Source: Epiperipatus broadwayi (Eukaryota > Onychophora > Udeonychophora > Euonychophora > Peripatidae). From it: 64,000 bases of DNA. Numbering within the stretch: the stretch's first letter is position 1; each line of letters opens with the position of its first letter. Where the stretch lies: positions 13,212,431 to 13,276,430 of the forward strand of contig JAQFVV010000020.1 of NCBI GenBank assembly GCA_028023455.1. Reading direction: 5' to 3'. The position numbers were made by a program, and so were the translations under genes. This document shows positions 37,691 through 50,780 of the stretch, piece after piece. The notes beneath the pieces were generated by a model. That model was not told the origin of the DNA and searched no databases. It worked only from the letters and a program-made list of their open reading frames with translations.

Positions 37691-39930
37691 CAAAGTACCC
37701 CATTAACATCTGTTGCATTAATATTTATTTTGTATTATTTTCTTTTGATACCTTCTGCTGATTTTCAGCAAGTCTTTATATATTATAATAGTATGAACTC
37801 AGGTGGTTATCTGGGGTGATGGCGGCACTCATCATAATCATTCCAAGTCAATGACTCAATATTTAAAATAAAATATAAAATTTTAATATCAAAGGAATAT
37901 AAAAATAATGAGCATGAGATCATAAGATCACTCTGAGAGATTAGCACAGCTAACTATATTAAGTATACATATGTTAACACAAAAGTAATAATCATCTATC
38001 ATCATGAATGATCAATAATAAAATAAATCAACATAAAATCAATAGTCAATCTTGTAACTGGATTTCAAATGGGTCTACTATAGACCAGGCTAATTATTTA
38101 GCCCTTGCCAGCTTGGGGCAAATTATTTAAACATTCATTTGTATGCACAAACTTAAGTGCTAATTCATAAGAATATATAACAATAAAAGCAATAATGCTG
38201 TGATATAAAACATGCTGATAATCATCAATGCTCTACCTACTTAGTATCATTAATCTACTGACCAACCATAAACTTAATTTCTAATAAATACTAACTAGTA
38301 AAATGTAGTGCATGGACTTTAATGGATATTCCCTTTGTACCAATCCAGTATGATCATTATCAACTGAATGTGCATAAATGCTAATATAACCCCTTTTTAT
38401 AACAGATTATTATGCATGAATCTAGCTCAGAGAACACAAGCTCTATAACTGTTATTGTGAACAAGAGATGATGTGACATTTAAGATGGAATAAATTCACT
38501 GGAATAATTTTAAAATATATCAGTTTATTAATAACAAAAAAATGAAATTATGATCTACAGAAGACAGCTAAACACATACAAATTAAGCCCTCTGATTTTG
38601 ATTAATATACATAAAAATAAGCTAGAACATTGTGATTTAAATATATGTTCCAATAGGTTTCCTTAAAATACATGGGTCCACACTCAGACATGTGGTATAA
38701 TAATTTATTAACATATTTGAATTGTCATAAACTTATGAATGAACTTCACTTTTTATAATACATAATTAATGACTGATTAAACATATATGTGTGTGAGCCT
38801 AGAAATGTGTAAGCTCATTGATGTTTATATCATATATTTTAATTTGTCAAACTAATAAAATTATTAAAAGTATTATATTTTTCACAATTAATTCCAATCA
38901 TTGTTATAATAATAGTTTTTCTTTTAAAAAAATTACACTTTTAACAGGTTACTCTTGATTAATTATAAACATCTTTAAAAAATGTTCCAGCAAATTCCTT
39001 TGTTTTCCAATCTAGAAATTCTTTTGAAATTTACTTTTTCTTTTATAAAATATAAAATCACCTATGAATTAACTTTTATTTAAGAATTTTAACTCAAGCA
39101 AAAAATATTTTACTTGTTTCAATTTTAAAATGTCATTATTAAGAAATTATTTAAAATAACTCACCAGCTGTGCTTTGTATACATAAGACAGTGCATGTTT
39201 AACTGTAATTCTCTGCATATAGAGAAAACAGCATACATATAACTAATTCTTTAGCAAGCTGCTGGATTTTAAAAATAAGCTGGTCCCTTCTAAACAGTAG
39301 ACTGGTTTATTGTCATAATTCAGATAACTTTGGCACTGGAATTGACTCCATTTAGTCTAGGATTGGATAGACATTTGGCATACTACCTCATACCATATAG
39401 ACTATAAAACCACAGAAAAGTTGGGTCTTGCTTCTATGTGAATCTAAACTCTACTATAGTGAATTAGTAGTAGCTGCTGGATCCACTGTCTTGCCTTCAG
39501 TTATATTTCGTTGGTAGTTCTGTCCTAATCTGACCAACTTTAAGAACTCTTAAGAACCCCCTCTAAACGTTTTTCCAACTCTTTTACAGTCAGAGTATAG
39601 GGGGAAATATATTAGTTAAAATGTTTTTCCTATCTTGATTGAACAAACTTAATAACTTTTTTCAATTCACTTTAATCCTTTGAAAAACCACTTTGTAGAA
39701 TTTAATCAAACTATGTTATATAAGCATTAATTATAAAAAATATTTGCTAATCTAAATAGATGGTGGAATTTTATAATTACCAGAATATCTATTGTAACAA
39801 TGAAATGGAAACCTTCAAATCCCCTTCCATTTCACCATCAAAATGACCTAATTGTCTGAACTAATTTTGAACCTATTTTAAATGTAAAAATGTGATATAT
39901 AAGTCGAGTGGTAAAATTTGCTATCATGGC
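37691..39930. other. AT-rich intergenic DNA, no gene
   Basis: No coding, RNA or repeat structure supported. Confidence 0.5.
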
Positions 39931-39944
39931 CGCCTGAATGGCAT

Positions 39945-40090
39945 CATCCATTTACATACAAAAGTACGCTATAATTAGACAGGTTTGATAAAATTATAGC
40001 GTAGAAATCCTCATAATTATTCATAAAATGTTTTATTAATTTATCAGACAATTCTTAATTATATTCGCTATTATATTTGTATGTGGATGG
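39945..40090. repeat. Nested inverted repeats with a perfect 12-bp hairpin
   Basis: TACGCTATAATT (39965-39976) and AATTATAGCGTA (39992-40003) form a perfect 12-bp stem with a 15-nt loop. Outside it CATCCATTTACATACA (39945-39960) pairs imperfectly with TGTATGTGGATGG (about 40078-40090). Possibly a small foldback MITE. Confidence 0.6.
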
Positions 40091-40790
40091 ATAATTTAAA
40101 CCATGAAATTATGGCATAATGATTTGTACATATAATATTTAAGATTAAATAAAAATAATGTAAAATGTTTTCTTTAAAATATATTTACGGTTTTCTGATT
40201 TAATGTTTTATAGATATAACTGAAACTAAAGTATTTTTTGTAAGATCTGTCAAATTTGTTTTTTTTAAGTAAACAATATAAAAAAATATGTTAAAAGTTA
40301 TTTATATCAAGTTTAAAATAAAAGTCATCGGTTTATAATTAAAAATGGAAATTTTGTGTAAACAAGAAATCAATTAGTGACCACACCTGGGGTAAAAGTA
40401 AAATCTAGTTTACTGATTGAATTTGTTTGCAACAAAAGAATTTATCATTAAATCAGAATGCCGTAACTTCTGCTAAGCCTTAAAATTTTATAACACCTAA
40501 AAAGGAATTTAATTAATGAAAATGGAATCCAAAATTATATAATTTATATATTTTAATAATTTTTAAGTAAATTAAAAATAACACATCAGAGACTTTATCA
40601 GTAGAAGAAAATCAGATTATATGATTTTGTTTAATTAAAAGTCAATTGGTCCTGAGGCAAACGAAATTTCAAAAAGGTGTTAAGGCTTGGTGGAAATCTA
40701 TAAATAGGCTATATTTTAAGCGGGAAAATATACTCCATCTTGTTTTTGAAGAGCTGTAACTAACAGAAGTTGAAAATTTGTTAATTTTGC
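40091..40790. other. AT-rich spacer, no gene
   Basis: Nothing recognised. Confidence 0.5.
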
Positions 40791-40794
40791 TATG

Positions 40795-40870
40795 TCTGGC
40801 TAGTCAGGCAAAATTTGCTGCGTTCCCGTGATGGAATGCTGAAGTTCGATCCACCCAAGCAAGAAGCAAC
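40795..40870 (+). repeat. Possible tRNA-like SINE head
   Basis: A B-box-like AGTTCGATCC (about 40851-40860) lies about 50 bp after an A-box-like TGGCTAGTCAGG (about 40796-40807). Both deviate from consensus and I could not fold a convincing cloverleaf. Confidence 0.35.
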
Positions 40871-40907
40871 AACCAACATTGCCCTAACAAGCTTATAACA
40901 AATAAAA

Positions 40908-41075
40908 GATGCCATAAGCCGCTAAAAAAAACTTGCCCTTGTTCCAATTTCAGTCCAGCTACAGAAACACCATTTTAAATCATCTCCCAACTAAATAGAA
41001 GATGCCATAAGCTGCCAAAGAACTCACCTTCACTCCAGCTCGAGTATCTCCAGTTCAGCTATAGGGGAACTGTTT
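40908..41075 (+). repeat. Two diverged copies of an about 80-bp unit
   Basis: AGATGCCATAAGCCGCTAAA ... CCAGCTACAGAAACACCATTTTAA recurs as AGATGCCATAAGCTGCCAAA ... TTCAGCTATAGGGGAACTGTTTTAA. Confidence 0.5.
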
Positions 41076-41667
41076 TAATATTAAAATCGCAGAGCTCTGT
41101 GTGAAATCCAAAATGATCATTATTTCTTTAAAATACAGGTTAGCTAACTATTATTGTAAACTCTTTCTAAATTGTCTTATAAATAACATTTCAATTCTAT
41201 AAATGACATACGTTTATTAAATCCCTTTATTAATTTAATATTTTGCTATATAACTTAATCACTGCAGTATATTTACTTTCCTTTTGATCATTTGAATTAT
41301 TATTAATTATGACTATGTTTTGAAACAGCATGCATTTAATTATAGAATAAGGTTTTTAAAAATATAATTTAAAATCTTCGTATTACTATTTATTATAGCA
41401 TCATTTTATGCGCTGTTTCGAAACCCTATTTTATAAATAATGGCCACCCTTTTGTCATTTATTAATAAATTAATGTAAATATAAAATGTGGCTTATAAAT
41501 CCAAGTTTACAACATTTAATTTTTATGTTACTTAGAATTAAACTAGCCTGGAGTGTAATTATAAGTATATTTTCTTATTAAAGTATTTGTAAGTCCCTTA
41601 AATATACTTTCCTCCTTTTAGTTTATTAGTTATAGATAACTGAAAAGATTGAACAAGATAAAGTAAA

Positions 41668-41668
<1 letters not shown>
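41076..41668. other. AT-rich spacer, no gene
   Basis: Nothing recognised. Confidence 0.5.

Positions 41669-41719
<51 letters not shown>
41669..41719. repeat. (TA)n microsatellite, about 51 bp
   Basis: Uninterrupted TA dinucleotides, about 25 units. Confidence 0.95.
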
Positions 41720-41721
<2 letters not shown>

Positions 41722-42760
41722 CCATTGGTAGCATATACATATTTTCTCATGCTACAGAAGAGTTGGCTCTTTTGATCAAGCTGATAAACTTGTGTTCATT
41801 TAATGTATATTTAATTTACAATATACTTCGGCTTGACGGATGGGAAATTTAATATTTTATCATTGTGCTGTTTTTATATATATAAGATGGAGCCACGGTA
41901 AGTCCAGCCCATCTTCCTCTCTTATGGGTAGTGCAGTAGCTAAGACTGAGCTAAGGGCCAGATTAGCATGTAAGTCCCCCGCCTCTTATGAACTGAATAA
42001 AGGTTCCCTTTTTAGCAGCATGACGATTGGTCATTGGGTAAACCAGTGTTGGTTATGAAAACTCTAAAACTATTTATCCATCCGCAGAGCAACTTTATTA
42101 TTATATTTTACTTGTGCATAGTGTGTTAGTAAAATCTCTATAGCCAACTCTATCTTCCTAATATGCAGTCTTCAGCATTGATCCGAAGTATTCTTGAAAA
42201 CCTGTTTGATCTAAAGCTATCTGGGGTGCTTTATATGCCTATATTTAATATATAAATTCGTTATAATTAGATGTATTATTAAGCTTCACTCCAGACTTGG
42301 TTTGATTACATGTATAATAGCCACTTGGACTGATGATGAAAGGGCATAACTAATAAGTGGAATGTAGTGATTAATTATATAGCATAAAATTAGCGAATTA
42401 AATAATAGTCACAAATTTATTTAACCCAAAGATCAATTATTGTTTGTACAATTGCCTAGAATAATGTTACTTAATAAATAAAAATGCCTGCGTGCATTCT
42501 CCAACACTAAATAATGGGTTATATCAAATAACATATGAAATTGTCAATAAATATATTTCTAGTTAATCTTATATCAGTTTCTGTCTCATTATTGAATCAA
42601 TCCAATTCATTGATTGATTATAGTTATTCATTAGTAAAGCCCCTATTAATTAAATATATTAGATTTTATCGTTGGAATGTCTCCAGTATTTAAGTTGTTT
42701 ATATATATGTTTAAGTCCATGAGACTTATTGTTTTCTCCGATTTGCTAGTGGGCCGGATT
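41720..42760. other. Intergenic DNA, no gene
   Basis: 41840-42060 is less AT-rich and has a TATATATATAAG tract, but the 72-codon frame there matches nothing known. Possibly repeat-derived. Confidence 0.4.
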
Positions 42761-42764
42761 AGGA

Positions 42765-42960
42765 ATTAATTCTCATGTGCCATCATTACTATGCTATCCA
42801 TTAGGTGTTTGATCTGGGACTTAGAAAGTGGGTTCAAATTCAGGTTGGTCCCTGACCTAAATCTCAGGCTTGACTGGGTTTGAAGTACAGTTTGTGAGTT
42901 CCAGCTCATGTTAGATGTGTAAGCATGTTTTGACCGGTACAACATATACATGTGTGTTTT
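42765..42960 (+). repeat. Possible distant relative of the long LTR
   Basis: Shares short collinear matches with 56460-56600 of the left LTR: GTGCC, GGGTT-AA-TTCAG, GGTTTGAA and, most clearly, TTTTGACCGGTACA against TTTTCGACCGGTACA. The similarity is patchy. Confidence 0.3.
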
Positions 42961-45760
42961 AATTTCAAAATCAGAATTATTTTTATCAATACAGAAACAA
43001 ATTATTCAATGTATTTATACTCTTCTATATAAAAATTCATTTTATATATGAATTATATATGAGTTCAAATAAAAGTGTCCATCTTGTACAATGTTCAAAA
43101 CTATTATTTTAGAGTTGGTTTTTCTTGGTGAATGTATAGTTTCTAAGAATGCAAGTTAGAAATGCCTTTTCTTCTCATTATAGTCTGCATTGTTTTAGTC
43201 TCTTGGCATGTGTCATCTTCCATTTCCTTTTCATGTGCTGTTAATACCTATTGTTGCCTGTACTCACATTGCAAAAATTGATTCAAGAAATATCTTTACA
43301 TGCCTTTATTTTATTCCCATCCTAGGTTACTTACCAGAATACTCGACCTTCAATTGTTGTCATAGTTAGTTCAGTATAATTTGTGTCATCATTTATTCCT
43401 GTTTCATGATGTATAAAAATATGAAACATAAGACAATCACTGTTATACATATATGTTTATATAAATTTTTTCTATGTGTTTAACATTCTTTACTTCAATA
43501 GTTTAGCTATAATTTAATACATATGTGAAACAGAGTAATGCTTGACCTAATAATTAGTTACCTAATGCAATCTTGATACTTTGTTTCTATTGAAACAGTA
43601 AGATTCGCATTCAAATCTTAAGTTTCATCTTTTTCTATCATCTCTCACCCACTACCCTATCCTATCCAAATTTAAACTTTTTTGGTATCGAATTGTGTGT
43701 GTAGCAATATTAAAAATGTATAAATATATGTAAAATTCACCATAAACACACACACGTTTCGATAACAAAATTTAAAGCAATAAATAAAAATAAATGATAT
43801 AGTTTGTATTTCTCTTTTGGTTATATAATTTTATATAACTTTAACTATTTATTTTAAATTGTAAAGTTCGTTATTTAATGCTGTGTTTAAATTTCGTATT
43901 TAATAATAATTTTGGAAATTGACTGTAATTTAAGTAAAAGTAAAAATAATTGTATATTCCCTGTTGTATTTGAAATTTTGAAAGTAATGGTCAGTGAGAG
44001 ATAATAGATTAATTAAAAAGAAAAATTTCCCTAAAAGCTTTAATTACAAAATGTAAAGATAAAAATAACATTGAACTATAGAAATGCAGCTTTCTAGATA
44101 AATTAAACTTACAAGAATGCATTAATTCTCCTCTGGTCAAATGAGTGGATCCGAAAATAAAATAGAACAAAAGTGAAAAGATAAGATCAAGAAAGGAGGA
44201 CATTTTGAATTTTCTAAGAACTTTTAGTTAGACTTTAGCTGTACTCTCGATCAATTGAGAGGCTCCAGAAATCTTAAATTAATTTACCTATCACAGTATG
44301 TTCAAGTAGAAAGCGCCTAGACTACTCTCCCCCTGGAGATGGTCGATCATATGCCGAACCTTCACATGTGCCCTCCACAAAATCAACCAAGAAGATCTGC
44401 TGCCCAAGCAATTAGAAAGCTGCTGCTGCTATTGAAATAAATGAATAACCTAAATGCTGGAAAGAACTGCTACTTCTGAACTCATGAACAATTTGCTACT
44501 GACCACTGAATTGGAAACTTCGTATAAACAGGTACCTGTACCCAAGACCTAGAGTACTCTAAATAATAATCATGCTATAGCTCATTCTCTATATAAATTG
44601 TAAAACTATAAATTGTAAAACTATAAATTTAATGATTAATTTATTATATAAATTTCTTTAATAATCTAGCTTACCTAATTCTATCTTTTCTTAGGTATGT
44701 ATTTCTAAATTTTACATTTTTATTATCTAATTATAGCATGCTTATTAGATTTCTGACCAGACCTCGCCAAATTTAAATATAGATTTTAATCAAGATGGTT
44801 GCCATCTTGTTCAGCAACCTATAATATATTTTGTTTATATACTCCTGTTGGCTGGTTAGCTCGGAAATCTCCATAATTTTCTAAATGCAAATCCATGATT
44901 GCTTGAACCAGTGGATGCGTGTCTTGCAAATCCTCATTAATATTTACTTCTATAAATTACTTAATATTTTCATATAAATTGACACGCATTCAGTGCTTCA
45001 TTTATTGTAATGCAGGGGTCTACTACTTAGCAAACGGCTGACATATTACTTATTAATACTCACCCAGCTTACCTATTGCTTTTATATTGTATTAAATTTT
45101 AAGTAATAATTCCGTAAATCGCATTTCTTTGAGAATCAAAAACGTTCTTTATTAAATGTTGATGACGTAGGGCCGAGTTATAAAATATATTAAATCTTAA
45201 CAGAATAGTCTGTAAATTATACATGTGTTATGTTTTAGAGATGTGATGACTCATTATGAGCCTTGGATATTCTGGATTTTATAGGATTTAAATTAATCCT
45301 AGTCATACTACACAAGCGGACAAATAAATGTTCCCATAGGGCTTGATGCCATCACACAGTCAGAAAGTAATTGTGACATGAACCACTTGTCCCTGATTAT
45401 GCTCATGTTACACCTTGCCTTTTTGGCCTATGGCAATGCCAGCCCATTGTTCTAAACTCATCCACGGCTTCGCAGTTTTAATATACTGCCACCCTCATAT
45501 CGCTTTTCTAGACATACCACATGCTTTTGATTAACTTTATTACTCAATATATAACTCTGTCTCTGCATTAGTGACATAACTCACTCTCAAATAAATGTCT
45601 GTCCACAGTAATTAATAAATATCTTCTTTAATTAAATAAATATGTGTCCGCCACTACAATTATTAATCCTACTTTAGACTCTTGCATTGCAAAGATATAA
45701 ATCCCAAAGTCATACTCTTGAAATACTTGCTCGAGAATTTAGGTAGCTAGATTACATCAG
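42961..45760. other. Intergenic DNA, no gene
   Basis: 44230-44560 and 45170-45520 are less AT-rich but hold no ORF or structure I can name. A small direct repeat of TATAAATTGTAAAAC lies near 44594-44625. Confidence 0.45.
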
Positions 45761-45762
45761 CC

Positions 45763-45985
45763 AAATAAATGTATCTCTTTATAAAATATAACAGTATTGG
45801 AAATACCACTACTGAGATTTTAAATATAACAAAATATTATTGGTTAAATGATTTGGTATAAAATATTTTAAATAAATAAATGTATATCTTCGTAAAATAT
45901 AACAGTATTGGAAATACCACTACTGAGATTTTAAGTATAACAAAATATTATTAATTACATGATTTAGTATAAAATATTTTAAATA
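45763..45985 (+). repeat. 111-bp tandem duplication, two copies
   Basis: AAATAAATGTATCTC... at 45763-45873 is repeated at 45874-45985, sharing AAAATATAACAGTATTGGAA, ATACCACTACTGAGATTTTA and TATAACAAAATATTATT with few differences. Confidence 0.85.
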
Positions 45986-47596
45986 AATAATTTCAAACTA
46001 GACATCTGCCATTATATCTTTATTTATTCAATACCCATTCAATATAATATTTCCTCGATTCTGTAAAATATAAATGTTTAATATTGATGTTATTATTGGC
46101 TAACTTGAAAATAAGTCTTGAATCTCTTGCATCTCCATGATCACCGTGCCTAAAGAAATATTTACTAATGTAGCATCAGATATGTTGTTTCGTAGAGTGT
46201 ATTGTGGAACCGATAAACTATGCGCGAACTCAGTACCCCAGTAGCTTCGTTACTGATGGTGCTGCTGTTCTGTGTGGTGGTCGAATTCTACATTATGTTA
46301 ATGAAGCATACAAATCTGACTGTTACACTATATACATATATATTTATTTATTATTTAGATTTGATGAATAGCATGTTAGCAAACTTAGATTCATTTGGCT
46401 AGGAATATATTGTGATTACACATTACCTATTATTACAGGTGAGATAAAGGTTGGTATGAGGTATAAATTATCTACCCTCACTATATATATATATATATAT
46501 AAGATAACATAATGCCAAGCTCTAGTGAGAGAAATGCTAATTCCCCTAATATATTTTTATAGGGTATGAAATGAGTCTCTAAAGTGCATCCTCCCCAAAA
46601 AATGTCTTAGCTTTCACTTAAAGAAATAGTTTATAATTACCCACTCCAATTGGTGTTGACCCTCTGTGTTACACTTAACTGGCAGCTATTTGATCACTGA
46701 ATTCACTTGTGAGTGAGGGTCCTGGATTTGAAACCATGTATTTGTGTGCTTCTTGCATGTATCTGGGTCATCTTGGTTTAGCTAGCTGGTTGGCATTCCT
46801 TCCAAAGTTTATGAATTCCAGTGATAACATTGTATTCAACAAAGAAGGCATAGTTTCCTGGGGGGACAGTCTGACTTCTCTATCCAAAAACATTGTAGAT
46901 CCACTACTGTAGAGTTTTTATGTATTCTCTCCTTCAATTCTACTGCTTACTAATTCCACCATTTCTCTCCTTTCTTATCTTTCTTTTTCCTTTTTTTTTT
47001 TTTTCACAAAAGACGTTTTTCTTTCTACATCCTCCACTCTTCTCCCATTTCCTTGACTTTCCTTTCAAGTAAGATTCACACTTCTGTGGTATTTTTAGAG
47101 AAGTTAAACAATAAAAACAGCAAAAAAATTTTTTTTCCTGTGTCTCCTAACTTATCAGATGAATCTTTAGTAAAATGCAATTAGAACTTATTCATAACAT
47201 TATACCACTGTAAAAAAATACTTGCACTAACATTTTTCAATAGAGCCCGATTTAAAATTTAGATTTTCTCCTCCCCACTTTCTCTATTTTTTTCAAAGAC
47301 ATTAGTAATTAAGCAAGGATTTTAAAAGTTTTCAATAATATATTTCTGCTTGAATAATTAGTAGAAAACCCTTTAATCCTGATTATATGAAAAGAGAAGA
47401 AATTCTTTTTGATTAATATATAAGATAGGCAGACACCTTATACACTTTAATAATTTGTTAAATTATGAATATAAGATAAAGTAAAAAAATATTAAAATAA
47501 AACCAATAAGTTGAAATAATAATACATTACCATAAGAGGTGGAAAATACCATGTCAATATACATATATCTTTATTTAGATCAACATTGTCCATAAC
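45986..47596. other. Intergenic DNA, no gene
   Basis: TA tract at 46480-46502. The plus-strand frame 46709-46912 (67 codons) has no known motif. Confidence 0.45.
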
Positions 47597-47777
47597 AGAA
47601 AAAAATTTAAAGAAGCTGTTCACTTGACAATGGCAAAAAATGCCATAAGCCAATGTAGTGTGACTATATATAATGTATGAAAACCACTAATCAACTTTGC
47701 TCTGAAGAAAAAGTAGAGAAATCAGGAGGAACCTCATAGATAAGTATATGAAATTACTACATACTGTTGCCTTTCAC

Positions 47778-47862
47778 AGGATGGCTCAGTTAGTTAGAGC
47801 GTTACCTTAAAATTCAATAATCAAGAATCTAAAAACCGAGGTTCGAATCCTATGCCAGTACT
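47778..47862 (+). promoter_or_regulatory. tRNA-like Pol III promoter in left pseudo-LTR
   Basis: A box TGGCTCAGTTAG (47782-47793) and perfect B box GGTTCGAATCC (47840-47850). The arms do not fold into a sound tRNA, so this is tRNA-derived promoter sequence. Confidence 0.65.
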
Positions 47863-47885
47863 GTCACTGGTCAGGCCAGCAACAC

Positions 47886-47920
47886 CTGAAGAAGAGGGGA
47901 GAAAATCTCTCGAAACTTGT
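47886..47920 (+). ncRNA. Hammerhead-like core in left pseudo-LTR
   Basis: CTGAAGA (47886-47892) fits CUGANGA, followed by a stem-loop (GAGGGG/TCTCTC with wobbles) and GAAAC (47912-47916). After it TTGTG replaces the expected NUH, and stem I is not evident, so it is probably inactive. Confidence 0.45.
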
Positions 47921-48134
47921 GCATATACTAACCTGTTTGCTGTGATGTTACTTATAGTTAGTGCATATACTAACCTGTTTCTGTGATATTACTAACAGTT
48001 GTTTGCTGTGATATTACTAACAGTTGGTGCATATACTAACCTGTTTCTGTGATATTACTAACAGTTGTTTGCTGTGATATTACTAACAGTTGGTGCATAT
48101 ACTAACCTGTTTGCTGTGATATTACAAACAGTTG
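47919..48134 (+). repeat. Minisatellite in left pseudo-LTR
   Basis: Units of 41-42 bp (GTGCATATACTAACCTG then TGTGATATTACTAACAGTTG) alternate with 25-bp partial units (TTTGCTGTGATATTACTAAC...) in the order 42, 41, 25, 41, 25, 42: a 66-bp higher-order unit present twice. Confidence 0.8.
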
Positions 48135-48199
48135 AATGCATTTGGAATATTTAAATAAAATTAAACTTTTATAAAGACATTCAACACACATATTAGATT

Positions 48200-50506
48200 A
48201 TGGAAATAGTCCAATATAAAAAAAAAGCTAAAACACCATCATCACAAAGCTTTAGAAAAACACTAAGTATTCGGTATGGACCTGATACTATATCAAACTT
48301 TAGACATTATGAAAAACTAAGTCTAAAGCTGGTCAAAGTAGAAAATCATTTAACTTTCTTATGTAAATGTAAATCGGAAGGGATAATTCCTAAAGGTTTG
48401 CAACTAAACCTCCAATTCACCCTCAGAGAGCTGAGAAAATTACTAAGAAAGCAAGTGAAGTTCTGTTAAGAGAAATAATAAATGCTCAAAGGTTTTCTAA
48501 GTATCAAACAATGCATTCAATTAATAATGTAGAATATCTTCTAAAAATAAACTTACTGAGAAAAACTACATGAGAGTTTCTCAAGCAGTAAGAAAATCAT
48601 ATTCTATATTACATGGAAAAATAAAAGACTGTCAAAAGAAAAAAACTTGCTAACCTACATGGGCATATCAAAAATCCTAATGTACCAAGCAATGTAACAG
48701 CTTCATCTGTTAAAAATCTAAGTTCTAAACATCTAACAGATACTGAAATTTCAGTTCTTGAAAGAGGATTAAACTTTGCCATAACAATATCTAATATGCC
48801 CTTATTAGATATAAGGGCAGCCATCGAGGAAGTCATTCAAAAATTGCCCTTAAAAGATATGCTGGAGAATAAAAAGAACACTTGACAAGCAACAAAAATT
48901 GAAATCAAACATATCCTATGGGGAGAGGAAAGCAATTAAATTTATCAAAGCAGATAAATCTAAAATTATTCACCCTACTGACTAAGGCAATGCAACAGTT
49001 GTAATGGATACAACTGATTATGACAACAAAATACAAGAACTCCTCACAGCAGGCCAAAATAGAAAAGTAGCAAAAGATCCAACACCAAGTATGAAAAGAA
49101 AGTTACAAGTATTACCCAGAAAGCATCACAAGTACTTCACTGATTCAGAAAAGAGTAAAATAACATCTTATTTCATTAAAATTCCTCATCTTTATGGTCT
49201 ACCTAAAATCCATAAGCATCATGTTCCATTATGACCTATTGTTAGTTCTAGAGATTCACCTTGCCAGAATTTGGCAAGATTTCTTCTCAAAGTTCTAAGT
49301 CCTTTGGCATACAAGACCAAATCCTTTGTCAGGTATTCTAGATACTTTGTAGAATTAATCAAGAATATAAAAATTGAAAGAACTGACTTACTGGTAAGCT
49401 TTGATGTGGAAAGTTTATTCACGAATATACCATGTGAAGAAGCATTGTCTATTGTAAGGAAAAGATTAAATGATGATAATAGTTTACAAAACAGAACAGC
49501 TCTTCCTATTGATAGCATAATGGAACTATTAACATTTCTGTATAAAAACAACCTACTTTGAGTATAACAGAATTCTTCCAACAAAATCAAGGAATGGCTA
49601 TGGGCTCACCATTGTCTCACCTGATTAGCAATATTTACATGGAAGAACTTGAAACCACAGCCATAAAAACTACTCCATATCCACCTAAAGTTTGGCTTCA
49701 CTATGTGGATGATACATTTGTTGTATGGCCACATGGTGAAGCATTGCTACAAACTTTCTGGACACACATCAACAACATATCCCTTCAATGAAATTCACAA
49801 TAGTACCAGAACAAGAACAAAAATTGGTATTCTTAGATGTTCTTGTGACAAGACTCCCTCTTGGCAAAGTCAAAACTACAGTTTACTGAAAACCTACACA
49901 TACAGGAAAATAATTAGCCTATACATCTAATCACACCAGAAACACAAAACATGAAGTTATATTATCACTGTGGAACAGAGCAAAACATGTTTGTTCAGAA
50001 ACTGGTGATTTAAAAAAAGAAAAGATCTATATAGAACAAACTCTTATGAAAAATGGTTATCCATTAGCTGTTATTAAAAAAACATTAAATAGACAACAAC
50101 AAAAAAAACATTAAGAGAAAAGACAATTATTGATATTGTAATGTACCCATACATTCCAAAAATAGCAGAGAAATTAAGGAAAATCTGCAATCCGTATAAC
50201 ATCAGAACAGCTTTCCAGAGCTATACCACACTACGAGGAATTCTAATATCTACAAAGCCTAAACTTGAAATGCTGAAAAGGAAAAAACTGCATCTATAAA
50301 ATACCATGTGAATGTGGAAGAACATATATTGATGAGACCAGCCATCCCATTTAAAAGTGCTTGCAAGAACATAAACTGATGATTAGAAGAGAGAAAACAA
50401 ATGTGTCTAAGATAGCAGACCATGTATGTACCAATGAACATAGGTTTGACTGGGAAAATACAAAAATATTGGATAAAGAAGAAAAGGTACAAAAAAGTAA
50501 ATTTTA
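48200..50506 (+). pseudogene. PLE protein: reverse transcriptase and GIY-YIG endonuclease (broken)
   Basis: Decayed single ORF starting at ATG 48200. In order: an N-terminal region with NLSSKHLTDTEISVLERGLN (about 48715-48775) and GNATVVMDTTDYDNKIQ (about 48990-49040), both typical of PLEs upstream of the RT; RT motifs KIPHLYGLPKIHKHH (about 49180-49220), LLVSFDVESLFTNIP (about 49390-49430, first catalytic D), QGMAMGSPLSHLISN (about 49590-49635) and HYVDDTFVVW (about 49700-49730, catalytic DD intact); then a GIY-YIG endonuclease, PCECGRTYIDETSHP (about 50300-50350, YID for YIG) with QEHK and a FDWENTKILDKE motif (about 50450-50485). In-frame stops at 48468, 49232 and 49558 and several shifts make it a pseudogene. 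RT here is related to telomerase rather than to LINE RTs. Confidence 0.88.
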
Positions 50507-50672
50507 AAAAGCTGCTCACATGGCAATGGCAAAAAATCCCATAAGCCAACCTAGTGTGACTATGCATAATGTATGGAAACCACTAATCAATTTTGCTCTG
50601 AGAAAAAGTGGAGAAATCAGGAGGAACCTCATAGATAAGTATATGAAATTACAACATACTGTTGCCTTTGGC

Positions 50673-50752
50673 AGGATGGCTGAGTTGGTTAGAGTGTTAC
50701 CTTAAAATTCAATAATCAAGAATCTAAGGGCCCAGGTTCGAATCCCATGCTA
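50673..50752 (+). promoter_or_regulatory. tRNA-like Pol III promoter in right pseudo-LTR
   Basis: A box TGGCTGAGTTGG (50677-50688) matches TRGCNNAGYNGG exactly, and B box GGTTCGAATCC (50735-50745) matches GGTTCGANTCC exactly. Better preserved than the left copy. Confidence 0.7.
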
Positions 50753-50780
50753 GTACTGTCACTGGTCAGGCCAGCAACAC

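Larger units (their letters stand above)
47600..48245 (+). repeat. Left pseudo-LTR of the PLE
   Basis: Matches 50500-51090. It runs from the last codons of the PLE protein (MAKNAISQ, near 47635) through a tRNA-like segment, a hammerhead-like core and a minisatellite into the start of the next coding region (ATG at 48200). Confidence 0.85.

Noticed and set aside
41840-42060. Solo LTR with a TATA box
   Set aside because: TATA-like tract is common in this DNA and I found no matching second terminus or duplication.
42320-42345. CTGATGATGAAAGG as a hammerhead core
   Set aside because: No GAAAC partner or stem arrangement nearby.
47778-47862. Functional tRNA gene in the PLE terminus
   Set aside because: Good A and B boxes but T and acceptor stems do not form.
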